A DNA stretch of 64,000 nt from Saccharopolyspora elongata (GCF_004348985.1 NZ_SMKW01000001.1:248001-312000), one strand, 5' to 3'. Shown: positions 48,303 through 57,952, counted from the first letter of the stretch. Notes: generated from the letters alone by a model not told the origin. A program made the numbers and translations.

Positions 48303-49010
48303 GTGAATGCTTTGTCCGAAGGTGTGCCGGCGGCGGCGCAGGTCGTGTTCGGTGAGCGAGTGGCGTTGGCCGAACGGTTCTACGACCTGCTCCAGGAGCA
48401 CGGAATCCGCCGCGGATTGATCGGTCCGCGCGAGTTGGACCGGCTCTGGGAAAGACATTTGTTGAACTCTGCGGTCATTGCGGAGTTGCTGCCACCGAAT
48501 TGCCGGGTGTTGGACGTAGGCTCTGGGGCGGGGCTGCCGGGCATCCCGTTGGCGATCGCCCGCCCGGATCTCAGCCTGACCCTGTTGGAGCCGATGGCTC
48601 GACGGGTGACGTGGTTGCAGGAAGTCATCACCGAGTTGGCGCTCACCGTCGAGGTGGTGCGCGGACGTGCCGAGGAGGGCCCGGTGCGCGAACGGCTGGC
48701 CGATCAGGACGCCGTGACCGCGCGCGCCGTGGCACCGATGGAACGGCTCGCGAAGTGGTGCGTCCCGCTGCTGCGGACGGGCGGCCGGCTGCTCGCAATG
48801 AAAGGCGAGAGTGCGGCGGAAGAACTCGAACGGGACGCCGCGGCGATCGCCGCGGTCGGTGGCGGCCCCGGCGAGGTGGTTTCGTGCGGCGTCGGCGTGC
48901 TCGAAGTGCCGACGACCGTCGTCGTGGTGGAGCGGGTCTCGGCGGCCCGAAATGCGTCCGGTCGGCGTCGTGACGGTGCACGTCGAACGAGAAAGGATCG
49001 TGGACGGTGA
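48303..49010 (+). CDS. rsmG: 16S rRNA (guanine527-N7)-methyltransferase RsmG
   Basis: A 235-residue methyltransferase. FYDLLQEHGIRRGLIGPREL is the N-terminal family motif, VLDVGSGAGLPGIPLAIARP the SAM-binding loop, and MERLAKWCVPLLRTGGRLLA with LAMKGESAAEELER the later strands. It methylates G527 of 16S rRNA; loss gives streptomycin resistance in many bacteria. GTG start; stop overlaps the parA start. Confidence 0.95.
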   Translation: MNALSEGVPAAAQVVFGERVALAERFYDLLQEHGIRRGLIGPRELDRLWERHLLNSAVIAELLPPNCRVLDVGSGAGLPGIPLAIARPDLSLTLLEPMARRVTWLQEVITELALTVEVVRGRAEEGPVRERLADQDAVTARAVAPMERLAKWCVPLLRTGGRLLAMKGESAAEELERDAAAIAAVGGGPGEVVSCGVGVLEVPTTVVVVERVSAARNASGRRRDGARRTRKDRGR

Positions 49011-50008
49011 ATCCGGAGTCAAACGGATCGGGTCGTGTTTCACGTGAAACGAAGGGACGTGCAATGGGCGGGCTGCGGTTTCCCTCCGGGCCGGGTAGCG
49101 ACCCGTCGATGAGCAGCTTCGGCAGGGACGACATCGGCTGGACTCCGATCATGGAGGAGGCCCAGCGGGCGACCCGGGTGCTGCACCCGGAGGCCCTGGA
49201 ACTCCCCCGCCCCAGCCGCCGGCGGATCATCACCGTGGCGAACCAGAAGGGCGGCGTCGGCAAGACGACGAGCACGGTGAACCTCGCCGCCGGGCTCGCG
49301 CTGCACGGGCTCAAGGTGTTGGTCATCGACCTCGACCCGCAGGGCAACGCGAGTACCGCGCTGGGCGTCGAGCACCGCTCCGGCGTGCCGTCGGTGTACG
49401 AGGTGCTGCTCGGCGAAATCAACATCGCCGACGCGGCGGCGCAGAGCACCCAGTCGAAGAACCTGTGGTGCGTGCCGGCGACGATCGACCTGGCGGGCTC
49501 GGAGATCGAGCTCGTGACCATGGTGGCGCGCGAGGGCCGGCTGAAGGAGGCGCTGAACTCCGAGGCGGTGGAGCAGCTCGCGCCCGACTACGTCTTCATC
49601 GACTGCCCGCCGTCGCTGGGCCTGCTCACGGTGAACGCGATGGTCGCCGCGCACGAGGTGCTGATCCCGATCCAGTGCGAGTACTACGCGCTGGAGGGCC
49701 TGGGGCAGCTGCTCCGCAACATCGAGCTGGTGCAGGCGCACCTGAACCCGGCGCTCTGGGTGTCGACGATCCTGCTGACGATGTACGACGGGCGAACCAA
49801 GCTGGCGGACCAGGTGACCGCCGAGGTGCGCGGGCACTTCGGCGACCTGGCGCTGCGGACGGTCATCCCGCGCAGCGTGAAGATCTCTGAGGCGCCGGGC
49901 TTCGGCCAGACGGTGCTGACGTACGACCCGGGCTCGCGCGGGTCGATGAGCTACCTGGACGCCGCTCGGGAGATCGCCGAGCGGGGGGCCGAGAGGAAGA
50001 CAGCATGA
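49007..50008 (+). CDS. parA: chromosome partitioning ATPase ParA
   Basis: A 333-residue ATPase. A long N-terminal extension (about 65 residues) precedes [20 protein letters not shown] (deviant Walker A), [15 protein letters not shown] and [18 protein letters not shown]. ParA forms the dynamic gradient that moves ParB-parS complexes. GTG 49007 overlaps the rsmG stop by four bases; an ATG at 49064 is a shorter alternative. parS site 4 lies inside its first codons. Confidence 0.95.
   Translation: MNPESNGSGRVSRETKGRAMGGLRFPSGPGSDPSMSSFGRDDIGWTPIMEEAQRATRVLHPEALELPRPSRRRIITVANQKGGVGKTTSTVNLAAGLALHGLKVLVIDLDPQGNASTALGVEHRSGVPSVYEVLLGEINIADAAAQSTQSKNLWCVPATIDLAGSEIELVTMVAREGRLKEALNSEAVEQLAPDYVFIDCPPSLGLLTVNAMVAAHEVLIPIQCEYYALEGLGQLLRNIELVQAHLNPALWVSTILLTMYDGRTKLADQVTAEVRGHFGDLALRTVIPRSVKISEAPGFGQTVLTYDPGSRGSMSYLDAAREIAERGAERKTA
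49036..49051. other. parS site 4
   Basis: TGTTTCACGTGAAACG, one base from consensus, within the first codons of parA. Confidence 0.93.
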
Positions 50009-51021
50009 CCGAGCGTCGAGGTGGTCTCGGCCGCGGCATCGCCGCGCTGATCCCCAGCGGTCCCCCGGCCGGCGCTCCCCCGGCCGGCGCTCCCCCGGCT
50101 GGCGCCGACGGCGCCGCGCTGCGCAGTCCGGTGCTCCGCGGCGCGCCGAGCGCCGAGCCGGTGGAGGAGTCGGTTTCACGTGAAACCGGCGGCACCGTGG
50201 CCGGCGCGGTCTACCGCGAGATCGCCATCTCCGCGATCACGCCGAACCCCAAGCAGCCGCGCCAGGTCTTCGACGAGGAGGCGCTGCAGGAGCTGCAGCA
50301 CTCCATCCGCGAGTTCGGCCTGATGCAGCCCATCGTGGTCCGCGAGCTCGGGACCGATCAGTTCGAGCTGATCATGGGCGAGCGCCGGTGGCGCGCCTCG
50401 CAGTTGGCCGGGCTGGAGTTCATCCCGGCCATCGTCCGCAAGACGCAGGACGACGAGCTGCTCCGGGACGCATTGCTGGAGAACATCCACCGGGTTCAGC
50501 TCAACCCGCTCGAAGAGGCGTCGGCCTACCAGCAGCTGCTGGAGGAGTTCGGCGTGACGCACGACGAGCTGGCCGACCGGATCGGCCGCAGCCGCCCGGT
50601 CATCTCCAACACCATCCGCCTGCTGCGGCTGCCGATGGCGGTGCAGCGCCGGGTGGCGGCCGGGGTCCTCTCGGCCGGGCACGCCCGCGCTCTGCTCAGC
50701 CTGGAGGACGCCGGAGCCCAGGAGGACCTCGCGAAGCGGATCGTCGCGGAGTGCATGTCGGTCCGCGCGACGGAGGAAGCGGTGACGCTCCAGAAGTCGG
50801 CGGCGCCCGCGAAGGAGAAGCCGGCGGCGAAGAAGCCGATCCAGGCCCCGGGCTTCGAGCGGCTGGCCGATCGGCTGTCGAACCACTTCGACACGAGGGT
50901 CAAGGTGGAGCGCGGCAAGCGGAAGGGGCGGATCGTCGTCGAGTTCGGGTCCGTAGACGATCTTGAACGGGTCACAGAGTTGATCTTGGGTGAACATGCC
51001 CGTGGACTCGACGATCAATGA
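50005..51021 (+). CDS. parB: chromosome partitioning protein ParB
   Basis: A 338-residue protein. It begins [15 protein letters not shown] (ParA-stimulating arginine), followed by a Pro-Ala-Gly stretch encoded by three tandem 15-base units. The CTPase/ParB domain has [20 protein letters not shown] and [15 protein letters not shown], the [23 protein letters not shown], and the C-terminal dimer domain. ParB spreads from parS and loads SMC. Start overlaps parA stop by four bases. parS site 5 is inside the gene. Confidence 0.96.
   Translation: MTERRGGLGRGIAALIPSGPPAGAPPAGAPPAGADGAALRSPVLRGAPSAEPVEESVSRETGGTVAGAVYREIAISAITPNPKQPRQVFDEEALQELQHSIREFGLMQPIVVRELGTDQFELIMGERRWRASQLAGLEFIPAIVRKTQDDELLRDALLENIHRVQLNPLEEASAYQQLLEEFGVTHDELADRIGRSRPVISNTIRLLRLPMAVQRRVAAGVLSAGHARALLSLEDAGAQEDLAKRIVAECMSVRATEEAVTLQKSAAPAKEKPAAKKPIQAPGFERLADRLSNHFDTRVKVERGKRKGRIVVEFGSVDDLERVTELILGEHARGLDDQ
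50172..50187. other. parS site 5
   Basis: GGTTTCACGTGAAACC contains the perfect 14-base core, inside parB coding sequence. Confidence 0.92.
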
Positions 51022-51086
51022 CACCGGGGTCTTTCGTCACGGTGACGATGACTTTGAGTGATTGAAAACCACGATTAGTGTTCAAA

Positions 51087-51124
51087 ACAAGAGGGCCGGT
51101 CTCATTGGAGACCGGCCCTCTTGT
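51087..51124. terminator. bidirectional terminator between parB and ddl-family gene
   Basis: Seventeen-base perfect arms (ACAAGAGGGCCGGTCTC at 51087-51103 and its complement at 51108-51124), loop ATTG, flanked by A and T runs on both sides. The right end overlaps parS site 6. Confidence 0.92.
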
Positions 51125-51137
51125 TTCACGTGAAACG
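51122..51137. other. parS site 6
   Basis: TGTTTCACGTGAAACG, one base from consensus, overlapping the terminator arm and just after the 3' end of the ddl-family gene. Confidence 0.93.
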
Positions 51138-51142
51138 GCGGA

Positions 51143-52093
51143 TCACCGCGATCGCGCGATCGCCCGCTCGACGAGAGTCGCGAAGACCTCCCCCAGCGAC
51201 CGGCCGGCGGCCTCGACCGCCATCGGCAGCAGGGAGGTCTCGGTCAGCCCGGGCGACACGTTGACTTCGAGGAAGTGCGGCGTCCCGTTGCGGTCGATGA
51301 TCGCGTCGGTCCGGGAGACGTCGCGGAGCCCGAGCAGCCGGTGTGCGGCGATCGCCAACTCGCCCGCAGCGGCGGCGGCCTCCGGCGAGACCTCGGCGGG
51401 TGCGCGGTAGCTCGTGAGCCCGGCGGTGTATCGGGCGGTGTAGTCGTAAACCCCGTCCGCCGGTTCGATCTGCACCGCGGGCAGCGCCTCCGGGCCGTCC
51501 GGCCCGTCGATGACGGTGATCGCCACCTCGGTGCCCTCCACGAACTGCTCGACGAGCACCGCGTCCCCGTAGGACAGCGCGCCCACCATCGCCGACGGGA
51601 GCTCCGCGGCGTCGCGCACCACGTGCGCGCCCAGCGCCGACCCGCCCTGGTCCGGCTTGAGCATCAACGGCAGGCCGAGCTTGGCCACGAGCGCGTCCAG
51701 CACCGCCTGCGCGCCGAGCTCGCGGAAGGTGGCGTGCGGCAGCGCGACCCAGTCCGGGGTGGCCAGTCCTGCGCGCGCCAGCTCGGCCTTGGCGGTGGGC
51801 TTGTCCCACGCCCTGCGGCACGCGTGCGGGCCGGTGCCGACGTACGGGACGCCGATCATGTCCAGCACGGCCTGAACGGCGCCGTTCTCCCCTTCCCCGC
51901 CGTGGAGGGCGACCACGACCGCATCGGGGCGCTCCTGCTCGATGCGGGACAGCAGTCGGGCGTCCGCATCCCACTCCGCGACGGTCACGCCGACCGACCG
52001 CAGCGCGGCGGACAATCGACGCCCGGAGCGCAACGACACCTCGCGCTCGTGCGACAGCCCTCCGGCGAGCACGGCAACCCAGCGATCAGACAC
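51143..52093 (-). CDS. D-alanine--D-alanine ligase family ATP-grasp enzyme
   Basis: A 316-residue ATP-grasp ligase. VAVLAGGLSHEREVSLRSGR is the N-terminal Ddl signature, VVVALHGGEGENGAVQAVLD and GVPYVGTGPHACRRAWDKPT follow, LMLKPDQGGSALGAHVV holds the ATP lysine, and HFLEVNVSPGLTETSLLP the magnesium-binding Glu-Asn. Ddl makes D-Ala-D-Ala for peptidoglycan precursors. A second ddl may exist elsewhere; actinobacteria often keep the main copy near murF/leuCD, so this could be a paralogue with another dipeptide product. GTG start at 52091-52093. Confidence 0.9.
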   Translation of the reverse strand: MSDRWVAVLAGGLSHEREVSLRSGRRLSAALRSVGVTVAEWDADARLLSRIEQERPDAVVVALHGGEGENGAVQAVLDMIGVPYVGTGPHACRRAWDKPTAKAELARAGLATPDWVALPHATFRELGAQAVLDALVAKLGLPLMLKPDQGGSALGAHVVRDAAELPSAMVGALSYGDAVLVEQFVEGTEVAITVIDGPDGPEALPAVQIEPADGVYDYTARYTAGLTSYRAPAEVSPEAAAAAGELAIAAHRLLGLRDVSRTDAIIDRNGTPHFLEVNVSPGLTETSLLPMAVEAAGRSLGEVFATLVERAIARSR

Positions 52094-52209
52094 TCAGCAC
52101 ACCCCTGGAAAGTAGTAGTCCACTGTGCTCAGGAAGACTCCTGGTGCACAGTGGACTGTTTTCTCGTTTCGGATCACACGGATTGGCAGGCGAGATCCGT
52201 CCCACCGCA

Positions 52210-52372
52210 CTGTGACGTCAGGCAAGCGGCGAAGCCGCTTTCCGCCACGCACGCAACCGGCACCGCCGCGGGTTCTCAGATGTCGTCTCGCGAGGACAGC
52301 CCCGATGCCGCGTATTTGGTCATACACAAGTCGGGGATCCCGCAGTCGAGACGGCGTCTGAGGTTCCGCTGA
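52210..52372 (+). repeat. dispersed intergenic repeat, long form
   Basis: Central hairpin arms at 52275-52290 (CTCAGATGTCGTCTCG) and 52347-52362 (CGAGACGGCGTCTGAG), paired with two G-T pairs, flanked by a GCAAGCGGCGAAGCCGCTT stem and GCAACCGGCACCGCCGCGG. It ends 60 bp from the aminotransferase stop. Confidence 0.78.
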
Positions 52373-52431
52373 GGGACCACCTACGCAAACCAGCCAGCGA
52401 ACCCTTTTCCTGCCAGGATTCGGCGAAAACT

Positions 52432-53775
52432 TTACGCCGTGTCGGGCGACGGAGCCTGCGGGCCTTGGACGCTGCGCTGGGGCACCGTGCCGAAGGTGCG
52501 GACCAGTTCCATCTCCTCGGTCAGCGTGTTCGCCAATCGCCGCACGCCCTCGCGGATCCGCTCCGGCGTCGGGTAGCAGAACGACAGCCGCATCTGCCGG
52601 CTGCCGAACCCGTCGTGGTAGAAGCCGGTGCCCGACACGTACGCGACGCGCTGGGTCACCGCGCGGGGCAGCATCGCCTTCGTGTCCACGCCTTCCGGGA
52701 CGGTCAGCCAGACGAAGAATCCGCCGTCCGGGCGCGTCCACGTGCAACCCGGGGGCATGTACTGCTCCAGCGCGCTGAGCATCGCGTCGCGGCGCTCGCG
52801 GTACTGCTCCTGGAAGATCTTGATCTGCCCCTGCCAGTCGTGCGTGCTCAGGTAGCGGGACACGATCATCTGGTTCAGCGTGGGCGGGCACAGCGTGGCC
52901 GACTCCGCGGTCAGCACCAGCTTCTCCCGGATCGCGTGCGGCGCCAGCACCCAGCCGACCCGCAGGCCCGAGGCGAAGGTCTTGGAGAACGAACCGAGGT
53001 ACACGACGTTGTCCGCGTCCATGCTGCGCAGCGCCGGGAGCGCCTGACCGTCGAAGCCGAGCAGGCCGTACGGGTTGTCCTCCACCACCAGGATGCCGTG
53101 CTGGGCGCAGATCTCCAGGATCTCGGCACGCCGCGGCAGGGCCAGCGTGATGCCGCCCGGGTTGTGGAAGTTCGGGATCGTGTAGAGGAACTTGATCCGC
53201 TTGCCCTGGGCGTTCACGTTGGCGATGGCCTGGCGCAGCGCGTCGGGCTGCAGGCCGTCGTCGTCCATCGCGACGTGCACGACCTCGGCCTGGTAGGCGG
53301 CGAACGCGCCGAGCGCACCGACGTAGGACGGGCCCTCGGCGAGGATGACGTCGCCCGGGTCGCAGAAGATCCGGGTGACCATGTCCAGGGCCATCTGGGA
53401 GCCCGCGGTGACCATCACGTCGTCCGGGTGGGCGGAGATCCCCTCCAGCGCCATGACGTCGCAGATCTGCTCGCGCAGCTCCGGAACGCCGTGCGCGGAG
53501 CCGTACTGCAGCGCCACCTGGCCGTCGACGGAGATCAACCGGGCGACCTCGGCGGCCAGCGAGTCCAGCGGCAGCGCGGCGAGGTTCGGCATGCCGCCGG
53601 CCAGGGATACCACCTCGGGGCGGCTGGCGACGGCGAAGAGAGCTCGGATCTCGGAGGCGGTCATCCCAGCGGTCCGCTCGGCGTAGTGCGCCCGGTACGC
53701 GTCCAGGTTGCGTGCGGGCTTCTCGGGCGAGCTGGGCTGTTCCGGCTTGGCCGGCTGGCTTCCGTGATCCGACAT
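52432..53775 (-). CDS. PLP-dependent aminotransferase, 2-aminoadipate/LysN type
   Basis: A 447-residue fold-type I aminotransferase. VVSLAGGMPNLAALPLDSLA and LQYGSAHGVPELREQICDVM mark the subgroup, IPNFHNPGGITLALPRR and EDNPYGLLGFDGQALPAL the substrate region, and YLGSFSKTFASGLRVGWV the PLP lysine. No GntR N-domain, so not MocR. Substrates are probably 2-aminoadipate, kynurenine or branched amino acids. ATG at 53773-53775. The gene is fixed near parB in many actinobacteria. Confidence 0.92.
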   Translation of the reverse strand: MSDHGSQPAKPEQPSSPEKPARNLDAYRAHYAERTAGMTASEIRALFAVASRPEVVSLAGGMPNLAALPLDSLAAEVARLISVDGQVALQYGSAHGVPELREQICDVMALEGISAHPDDVMVTAGSQMALDMVTRIFCDPGDVILAEGPSYVGALGAFAAYQAEVVHVAMDDDGLQPDALRQAIANVNAQGKRIKFLYTIPNFHNPGGITLALPRRAEILEICAQHGILVVEDNPYGLLGFDGQALPALRSMDADNVVYLGSFSKTFASGLRVGWVLAPHAIREKLVLTAESATLCPPTLNQMIVSRYLSTHDWQGQIKIFQEQYRERRDAMLSALEQYMPPGCTWTRPDGGFFVWLTVPEGVDTKAMLPRAVTQRVAYVSGTGFYHDGFGSRQMRLSFCYPTPERIREGVRRLANTLTEEMELVRTFGTVPQRSVQGPQAPSPDTA

Positions 53776-53898
53776 ATCGCGCTCCGGTTTCGGTTGTGCG
53801 CTCCGGTCATCCCATGGGGACGATCGGGCGATTCTATAGGTCCTATCGCCACAACCCCCTCGACATGTAACCAGCACCTCGCTGGAAGAGGGTTTTCC

Positions 53899-54080
53899 AG
53901 GCTCGTTCTGCGTGGCGGTGCGGGTAGCGGCCCCCTGCGGGAGTTGCAGACGCCGTCTGGACTCCGGGATCCCCGACATGCGTATGACCCGCCATCGAGG
54001 GTGTCCTCGCCAGGCGACGTCTGAGAACCCGCGGCGGTGCAAGTTGCGAGGGTGGGCTAAGCGGCTGCGCCGCTTGCGGC
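53899..54080 (-). repeat. dispersed intergenic repeat, long form (inverted)
   Basis: Opposite orientation to the other long copies. Arms CAGACGCCGTCTGG (53947-53960) and CCAGGCGACGTCTG (54010-54023) enclose ATCCCCGACATGCGTATGACC. Outer modules GCGTGGCGGTGCGGGTAGCGG and GGTGCAAGTTGCGAGGGTGGGCTAAGCGGC flank it. It is the only copy placed between two divergent genes. Confidence 0.78.
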
Positions 54081-54326
54081 AGCTCTCGCACATGCCGCGC
54101 AGGGCGTCGCGGCGGCGGTTGTTCAGATGGCTCTGGTGGTTGGGTTGATGGTGGCGCCGATGGTCGTGCCGGTTCCCGCCACCAAACCGACTGGGCGGTA
54201 ACCCATCTCACCCCATCGAGTCGCTGACGGTGAGCGCTGGCGCTTCCGGTCGCGGCCTGCGGCGGCTTATCCTGGCGACATTCCCGCCGGATGTGCGCGG
54301 GTTCGTGCGGGTTTCCAGGAGGTCAG

Positions 54327-54953
54327 GTGTCGCGACGCGTCGTCGGCGTCACGCTGGACAACCTCGACCACCTGCCCCAGCGGTGTCGCCGATGCGTTTT
54401 CTGGGAGTTGGCGCCGCACGTCCGGGAGCAGGCCGAGGAGTTCGGCGAGACCGAACTGGAGAAGGAAGCTTGGGTCTCCAGCGTGCTGCTGGAGTGGGGT
54501 TCCTGCGGCCGCATCATCTACGTGGACGGGCTGCCGGCGGGCTATGCCATGTACGCCCCGCCCGCGGCCGTGCCACGTGCCGGAGCCTTCCCCACCGCCC
54601 CGGTGAGCGCCGATGCGGTGCTGCTCACTGCGCTGCGCGTGCAGCCCGAGTACGAGCACGGCGGGCTGGGGCGCGTACTGGTGCAGAACGTGGCGAAGGA
54701 CCTGACCCGGCGCGGCGTGAAGGCCGTGGAGGCGTTCGGAGACCTGACGGGCTCGGTCTCGGGCTGCGTGATCCCGGCCGGATTCCTGCAGCAGGTGGGC
54801 TTCAAGACGGTCCGCCAGCACCCCAAGTGGCCGCGGATGCGGCTGGAACTGCGCACCGCGATCTCCTGGAAGGAAGACGTGGAAGCGGCGCTGGAGCGGC
54901 TGCTGAGCTCGGTGACGATCAAAACGGCGGAACCGATGGTCGGCGGCGCCTGA
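54327..54953 (+). CDS. GNAT-family N-acetyltransferase
   Basis: A 208-residue acetyltransferase-like protein. RRVVGVTLDNLDHLPQRCRR and CVFWELAPHVREQAEEFGET form the N-terminus, DAVLLTALRVQPEYEHGGLG and GRVLVQNVAKDLTRRGVKAV the acetyl-CoA-binding strand and loop. The GTG at 54327 is chosen because CAGGAGG lies directly upstream (54316-54322); an in-frame ATG 36 bases earlier lacks a ribosome site. Substrate unknown. In Streptomyces and mycobacteria a GNAT near cwlM and parB is conserved. Confidence 0.87.
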   Translation: MSRRVVGVTLDNLDHLPQRCRRCVFWELAPHVREQAEEFGETELEKEAWVSSVLLEWGSCGRIIYVDGLPAGYAMYAPPAAVPRAGAFPTAPVSADAVLLTALRVQPEYEHGGLGRVLVQNVAKDLTRRGVKAVEAFGDLTGSVSGCVIPAGFLQQVGFKTVRQHPKWPRMRLELRTAISWKEDVEAALERLLSSVTIKTAEPMVGGA

Positions 54954-55011
54954 CCCGCACCCGCGACCACCTGCGACCCACGCCCCAGGTGCTCTGGCGT
55001 CCGGAGTGGTC

Positions 55012-55043
55012 AAGTCACCAAGTCGCCAAGTCACCAAGTCGAC
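55012..55043 (+). repeat. 8-bp tandem repeat
   Basis: AAGTCACC, AAGTCGCC, AAGTCACC, AAGTCGAC in direct tandem (four units), just after the GNAT gene. Confidence 0.7.
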
Positions 55044-55093
55044 AAATCCCCACCGGAACTTCCGCATCGCAGAACCCGGGTTTCGTTCGCCGC

Positions 55094-55133
55094 AATTTCA
55101 ATGGAAATCGGACCTTCGATTTCCATTGAAATT
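55094..55133. repeat. long palindrome, copy 2 of a repeated hairpin
   Basis: Seventeen-base perfect arms 55094-55110 and 55117-55133 with loop GACCTT, the same core AATTTCAATGGAAATC as at 7877-7922 and the same CGGTCGAC flank. It separates the convergent GNAT and cwlM genes and may terminate both. Confidence 0.8.
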
Positions 55134-55160
55134 TCGGTCGACCGGGGAGACCAGGCGTGG

Positions 55161-56309
55161 TCAGGCGCCTTCGGCGCGGGCGAGCTCGTGGCGCAGCAGG
55201 TCGTCGAAGGTGAAGGTGCCCGTGGGCTGGTCGTCCTTGCCCAGCAGGTACAGCCGCTTCACCGCGACCAGCAGGCCCTCCGCCACGACGTCCCGGAACG
55301 CCGGGTCCAGCAGCCGGCTGCGGTCCCGGGCGTTGGTCAGGTAGCCGATCTCCATCCGCACCGCGGGCATCCGGGTCAGCCGCAACACGTCCCAGGTCTT
55401 CGGGTGCGTGTGGCAGTCCCGCAGCCCCGTGCGGGCGACGATCTCGCGCTGCAGGAAGCCGGCCAGTGCCTCCCCCACGGTGGACGTGGTGCCGTTGCCG
55501 GTGCCGAAGTGGAAGCTGGCCACGCCCTCCGCCAGCGGCGACCGGTTGGCGTCGATGTGCAGCGACAGGAACATGTCGGCGCCGGCCTCGTTGGCGAAGC
55601 CGGCCCGGTCGGCGTCCGGCGGGCTCGCGTTGAGGCCGCGGGTGATCAGCGCTTCCATCCCGGTGGCGACCATCCGGCCTTCCAGCCGGCGGGCCAGGTC
55701 CCAGGTCAGGTCGGCCTCGTGCACGTTGCCCAGGCAGACCCCGCGGTCCGCGCCGCCGTGCCCTGGATCGATCACGATGCGCTTGCCACGCAGCCGCGGT
55801 CCAGCGCGCCGGACCTTCTCCTGCTCCCGCAGGAACACCGGTCGCCCGCCACGGACCTTCGGCGCGAGCTGCTTGAGCGCCCGCAGCGTGCCCGGCCCGC
55901 AGATGCCGTCCGGGTTCAGCCCGTAGTCACGCTGGAAGCTGCGCAGTGCCTGCTCGGTCTCCCGGCCGAAGATGCCGTCCGGGCGGCCCGCGTCGAAGCC
56001 GAGCTCCAGCAGCCGCTCCTGCAGCGCGAAGACGTCGTCGCCGCTGATCGGCTTGGACACCAGGAAGGCCAGCGAGCGGTCGCCGAGCCGCCAGCGCGCG
56101 TCCGTCAGCGCCCGGTACGTCGCCGGGCCGACGACGCCGTCCGTGATCAACCCGCGTTGTTGCTGGAAGACCCGGACCGCTTGTTCCACCGCTTCGTCGT
56201 AGATCACCGGTCCCGTCCGACCGTTGGACGGAAGTAGACCCAACGCCGCAAGAGTGTTCTTGATCTCGGCAACGGCCGGACCGACGTCACCGCGGTGGAG
56301 CAGCTGCAT
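55161..56309 (-). CDS. cwlM: CwlM-type N-acetylmuramoyl-L-alanine amidase homologue
   Basis: A 382-residue protein with two peptidoglycan-binding domains (residues about 8-70 and 90-150: AAEIKNTLAALGLLPSN-like, GDDVFALQERLLELGFDAGR) and an amidase_3 domain at 175-365 with IVIDPGHGGADRGV, VHEADLTWDLARRL, FLSLHIDANRSP and RMEIGYLTNARDR, so the zinc ligands and catalytic glutamate are kept. No signal peptide is visible, matching mycobacterial CwlM, a cytoplasmic PknB substrate that activates MurA. ATG at 56307-56309 with GAGGAG upstream. Confidence 0.92.
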   Translation of the reverse strand: MQLLHRGDVGPAVAEIKNTLAALGLLPSNGRTGPVIYDEAVEQAVRVFQQQRGLITDGVVGPATYRALTDARWRLGDRSLAFLVSKPISGDDVFALQERLLELGFDAGRPDGIFGRETEQALRSFQRDYGLNPDGICGPGTLRALKQLAPKVRGGRPVFLREQEKVRRAGPRLRGKRIVIDPGHGGADRGVCLGNVHEADLTWDLARRLEGRMVATGMEALITRGLNASPPDADRAGFANEAGADMFLSLHIDANRSPLAEGVASFHFGTGNGTTSTVGEALAGFLQREIVARTGLRDCHTHPKTWDVLRLTRMPAVRMEIGYLTNARDRSRLLDPAFRDVVAEGLLVAVKRLYLLGKDDQPTGTFTFDDLLRHELARAEGA

Positions 56310-56526
56310 GCACTCCTCGCTCGATTCAGGCGCCGGTTTTGGCACCGACGCGAAGGATGGCCGGGGATACCCGGGGTCCTGTTCTGCGTGCCGGGTCCGG
56401 AAGGCGGACCCGTCGGGTCATTGTGCCTTGTGTACCGGGACCCGGCGCTGCGGCCCACGGCCACCGGGGCGGACGTGCGACAACGGTCCGTGGGTGGATG
56501 ATCTCGTTGAGTGCGCGAAAACACGA

Positions 56527-56562
56527 TCCCGCCGTCACTGTCCTATCGGAGAGACGGCGGGA
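56527..56562 (-). terminator. terminator of the trxB-trxA operon
   Basis: TCCCGCCGTC (56527-56536) and GACGGCGGGA (56553-56562) pair perfectly. Read on the minus strand the stem is followed by TCGTGTTTTCGC, 36 bp after the trxA stop. Confidence 0.8.
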
Positions 56563-56597
56563 CCGCGTTATTCGGTTGCGTCAGATGGAGTCCGATT

Positions 56598-56927
56598 TCA
56601 CAGGTAATCGGACAGGTCGGACTCGAGCGCGGCCTTCGGCTTGGCGCCGACGATCTGCTTGACCGGCTGGCCCTTGTCGAACAGCAGCAGGGTCGGGATC
56701 GACATCACCTGGTAGTCGCGCTGCAGGCTGGGGTTGGCGTCGATGTCCAGCTTGGCGACGACGATCTTGTCCTTGTGCTCACCGGCGATCTGCTCGAGCA
56801 CCGGGGCGACCATCTTGCACGGGCCGCACCAGGTGGCCCAGAAGTCGACCAGGACCGGCTTGTCGCTTTCCAGGACCTTTTCCTTGAACGTGCTCTCGTC
56901 GACGACCACCGTGTTGGTGTCGGCCAT
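56598..56927 (-). CDS. trxA: thioredoxin
   Basis: A 109-residue thioredoxin: FKEKVLESDKPVLVDFWATW leads into WCGPCKMVAPVLEQIA with the CGPC redox pair, and YQVMSIPTLLLFDKGQPVKQ contains the cis-proline loop. It reduces protein disulfides with electrons from TrxB. ATG at 56925-56927, 35 bp after trxB in the same direction. Confidence 0.97.
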   Translation of the reverse strand: MADTNTVVVDESTFKEKVLESDKPVLVDFWATWCGPCKMVAPVLEQIAGEHKDKIVVAKLDIDANPSLQRDYQVMSIPTLLLFDKGQPVKQIVGAKPKAALESDLSDYL

Positions 56928-56962
56928 GTTCCTTCTCCCTATCGGTTTGGTGCTGCCTGGAG

Positions 56963-57952
56963 TCAGTTCGCCGAGGGCCCGTAGCCGCCACCGACGAGCT
57001 CGGCGGCCATCTCGGCCTGGGGCACGTCGTGCTCGGCGAGCCAGCGCTCGGCGTCCATGGCCGCGGAGCAGCCGGAACCCGCGGCGGTGATCGCCTGCCG
57101 GTAGGTGTGGTCCACCAGGTCGCCCGCGGCGAACACGCCGGGGAGGCCGGTGTGCGTGGTGGGCTGCTGGACCTGCACGTAGCCCTCGTCGTCCACGCTG
57201 ACCTGGTCGCGCACCAGCTCGCTGCGCGGGTCGTGGCCGATGGCGACGAACATGCCGCTCACGTCCAGATCGGAGGCCTCGCCGGTGATGGTGTCGCGCA
57301 GCTTGAGGCTGCTGACGGTGGTGTCGCCGACGACCTCGGTGACCGCCTTGTTGGTCAGCCACTTGATCTTCTCGTTGGCCCGGGCCCGCTCCAGCATGAT
57401 CTTGGAGGCGCGGAACTCCTCGCGGCGGTGGATGATCGTCACCGACCGCGCGAAGCGGGTCAGGAAGGTGGCCTCCTCCATCGCCGAGTCACCGCCGCCG
57501 ATGACGGCGATGTCCTGGTCGCGGAAGAAGAACCCGTCGCAGGTGGCGCAGGCGGAGACGCCGCGGCCGAGCAGCCGCTCCTCGCCGGGCACGCCGAGGT
57601 AGCGGGCGGCCGCGCCCATCGCCAGGATGACGGCCTTCGCGCGGTACTCCACGCCGTTGGCCAGCACGGTTTTCACCTCGCCGGTCAGGTCGAGGCGTTC
57701 GACGTCCTCGGCCCGCAGCTCGGCGCCGAAGCGCTCGGCCTGGGACCGCATCTCCTGCATCAGGTCGGGGCCCATGATCCCTTCCCGGAAGCCCGGGAAG
57801 TTCTCCACTTCGGTGGTGGTCATCAACGCGCCACCGAACTGGGTGCCCTCGAAGACGAGTGGTTCGAGTTCCGCCCGTGCGGCGTACACCGCAGCGGTGT
57901 ACCCGGCAGGGCCAGAGCCCACGATGATCACGTTGCGGACGTCGTCAGTCAC
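56963..57952 (-). CDS. trxB: thioredoxin reductase
   Basis: A 329-residue flavoenzyme. [20 protein letters not shown] binds [20 protein letters not shown] holds the CATC redox cysteines, [20 protein letters not shown] binds NADPH, and [20 protein letters not shown] closes the FAD site. GTG at 57950-57952. Order sigM/anti-sigma - trxB - trxA - cwlM is conserved and often sigma-controlled in actinobacteria. Confidence 0.97.
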   Translation of the reverse strand: MTDDVRNVIIVGSGPAGYTAAVYAARAELEPLVFEGTQFGGALMTTTEVENFPGFREGIMGPDLMQEMRSQAERFGAELRAEDVERLDLTGEVKTVLANGVEYRAKAVILAMGAAARYLGVPGEERLLGRGVSACATCDGFFFRDQDIAVIGGGDSAMEEATFLTRFARSVTIIHRREEFRASKIMLERARANEKIKWLTNKAVTEVVGDTTVSSLKLRDTITGEASDLDVSGMFVAIGHDPRSELVRDQVSVDDEGYVQVQQPTTHTGLPGVFAAGDLVDHTYRQAITAAGSGCSAAMDAERWLAEHDVPQAEMAAELVGGGYGPSAN

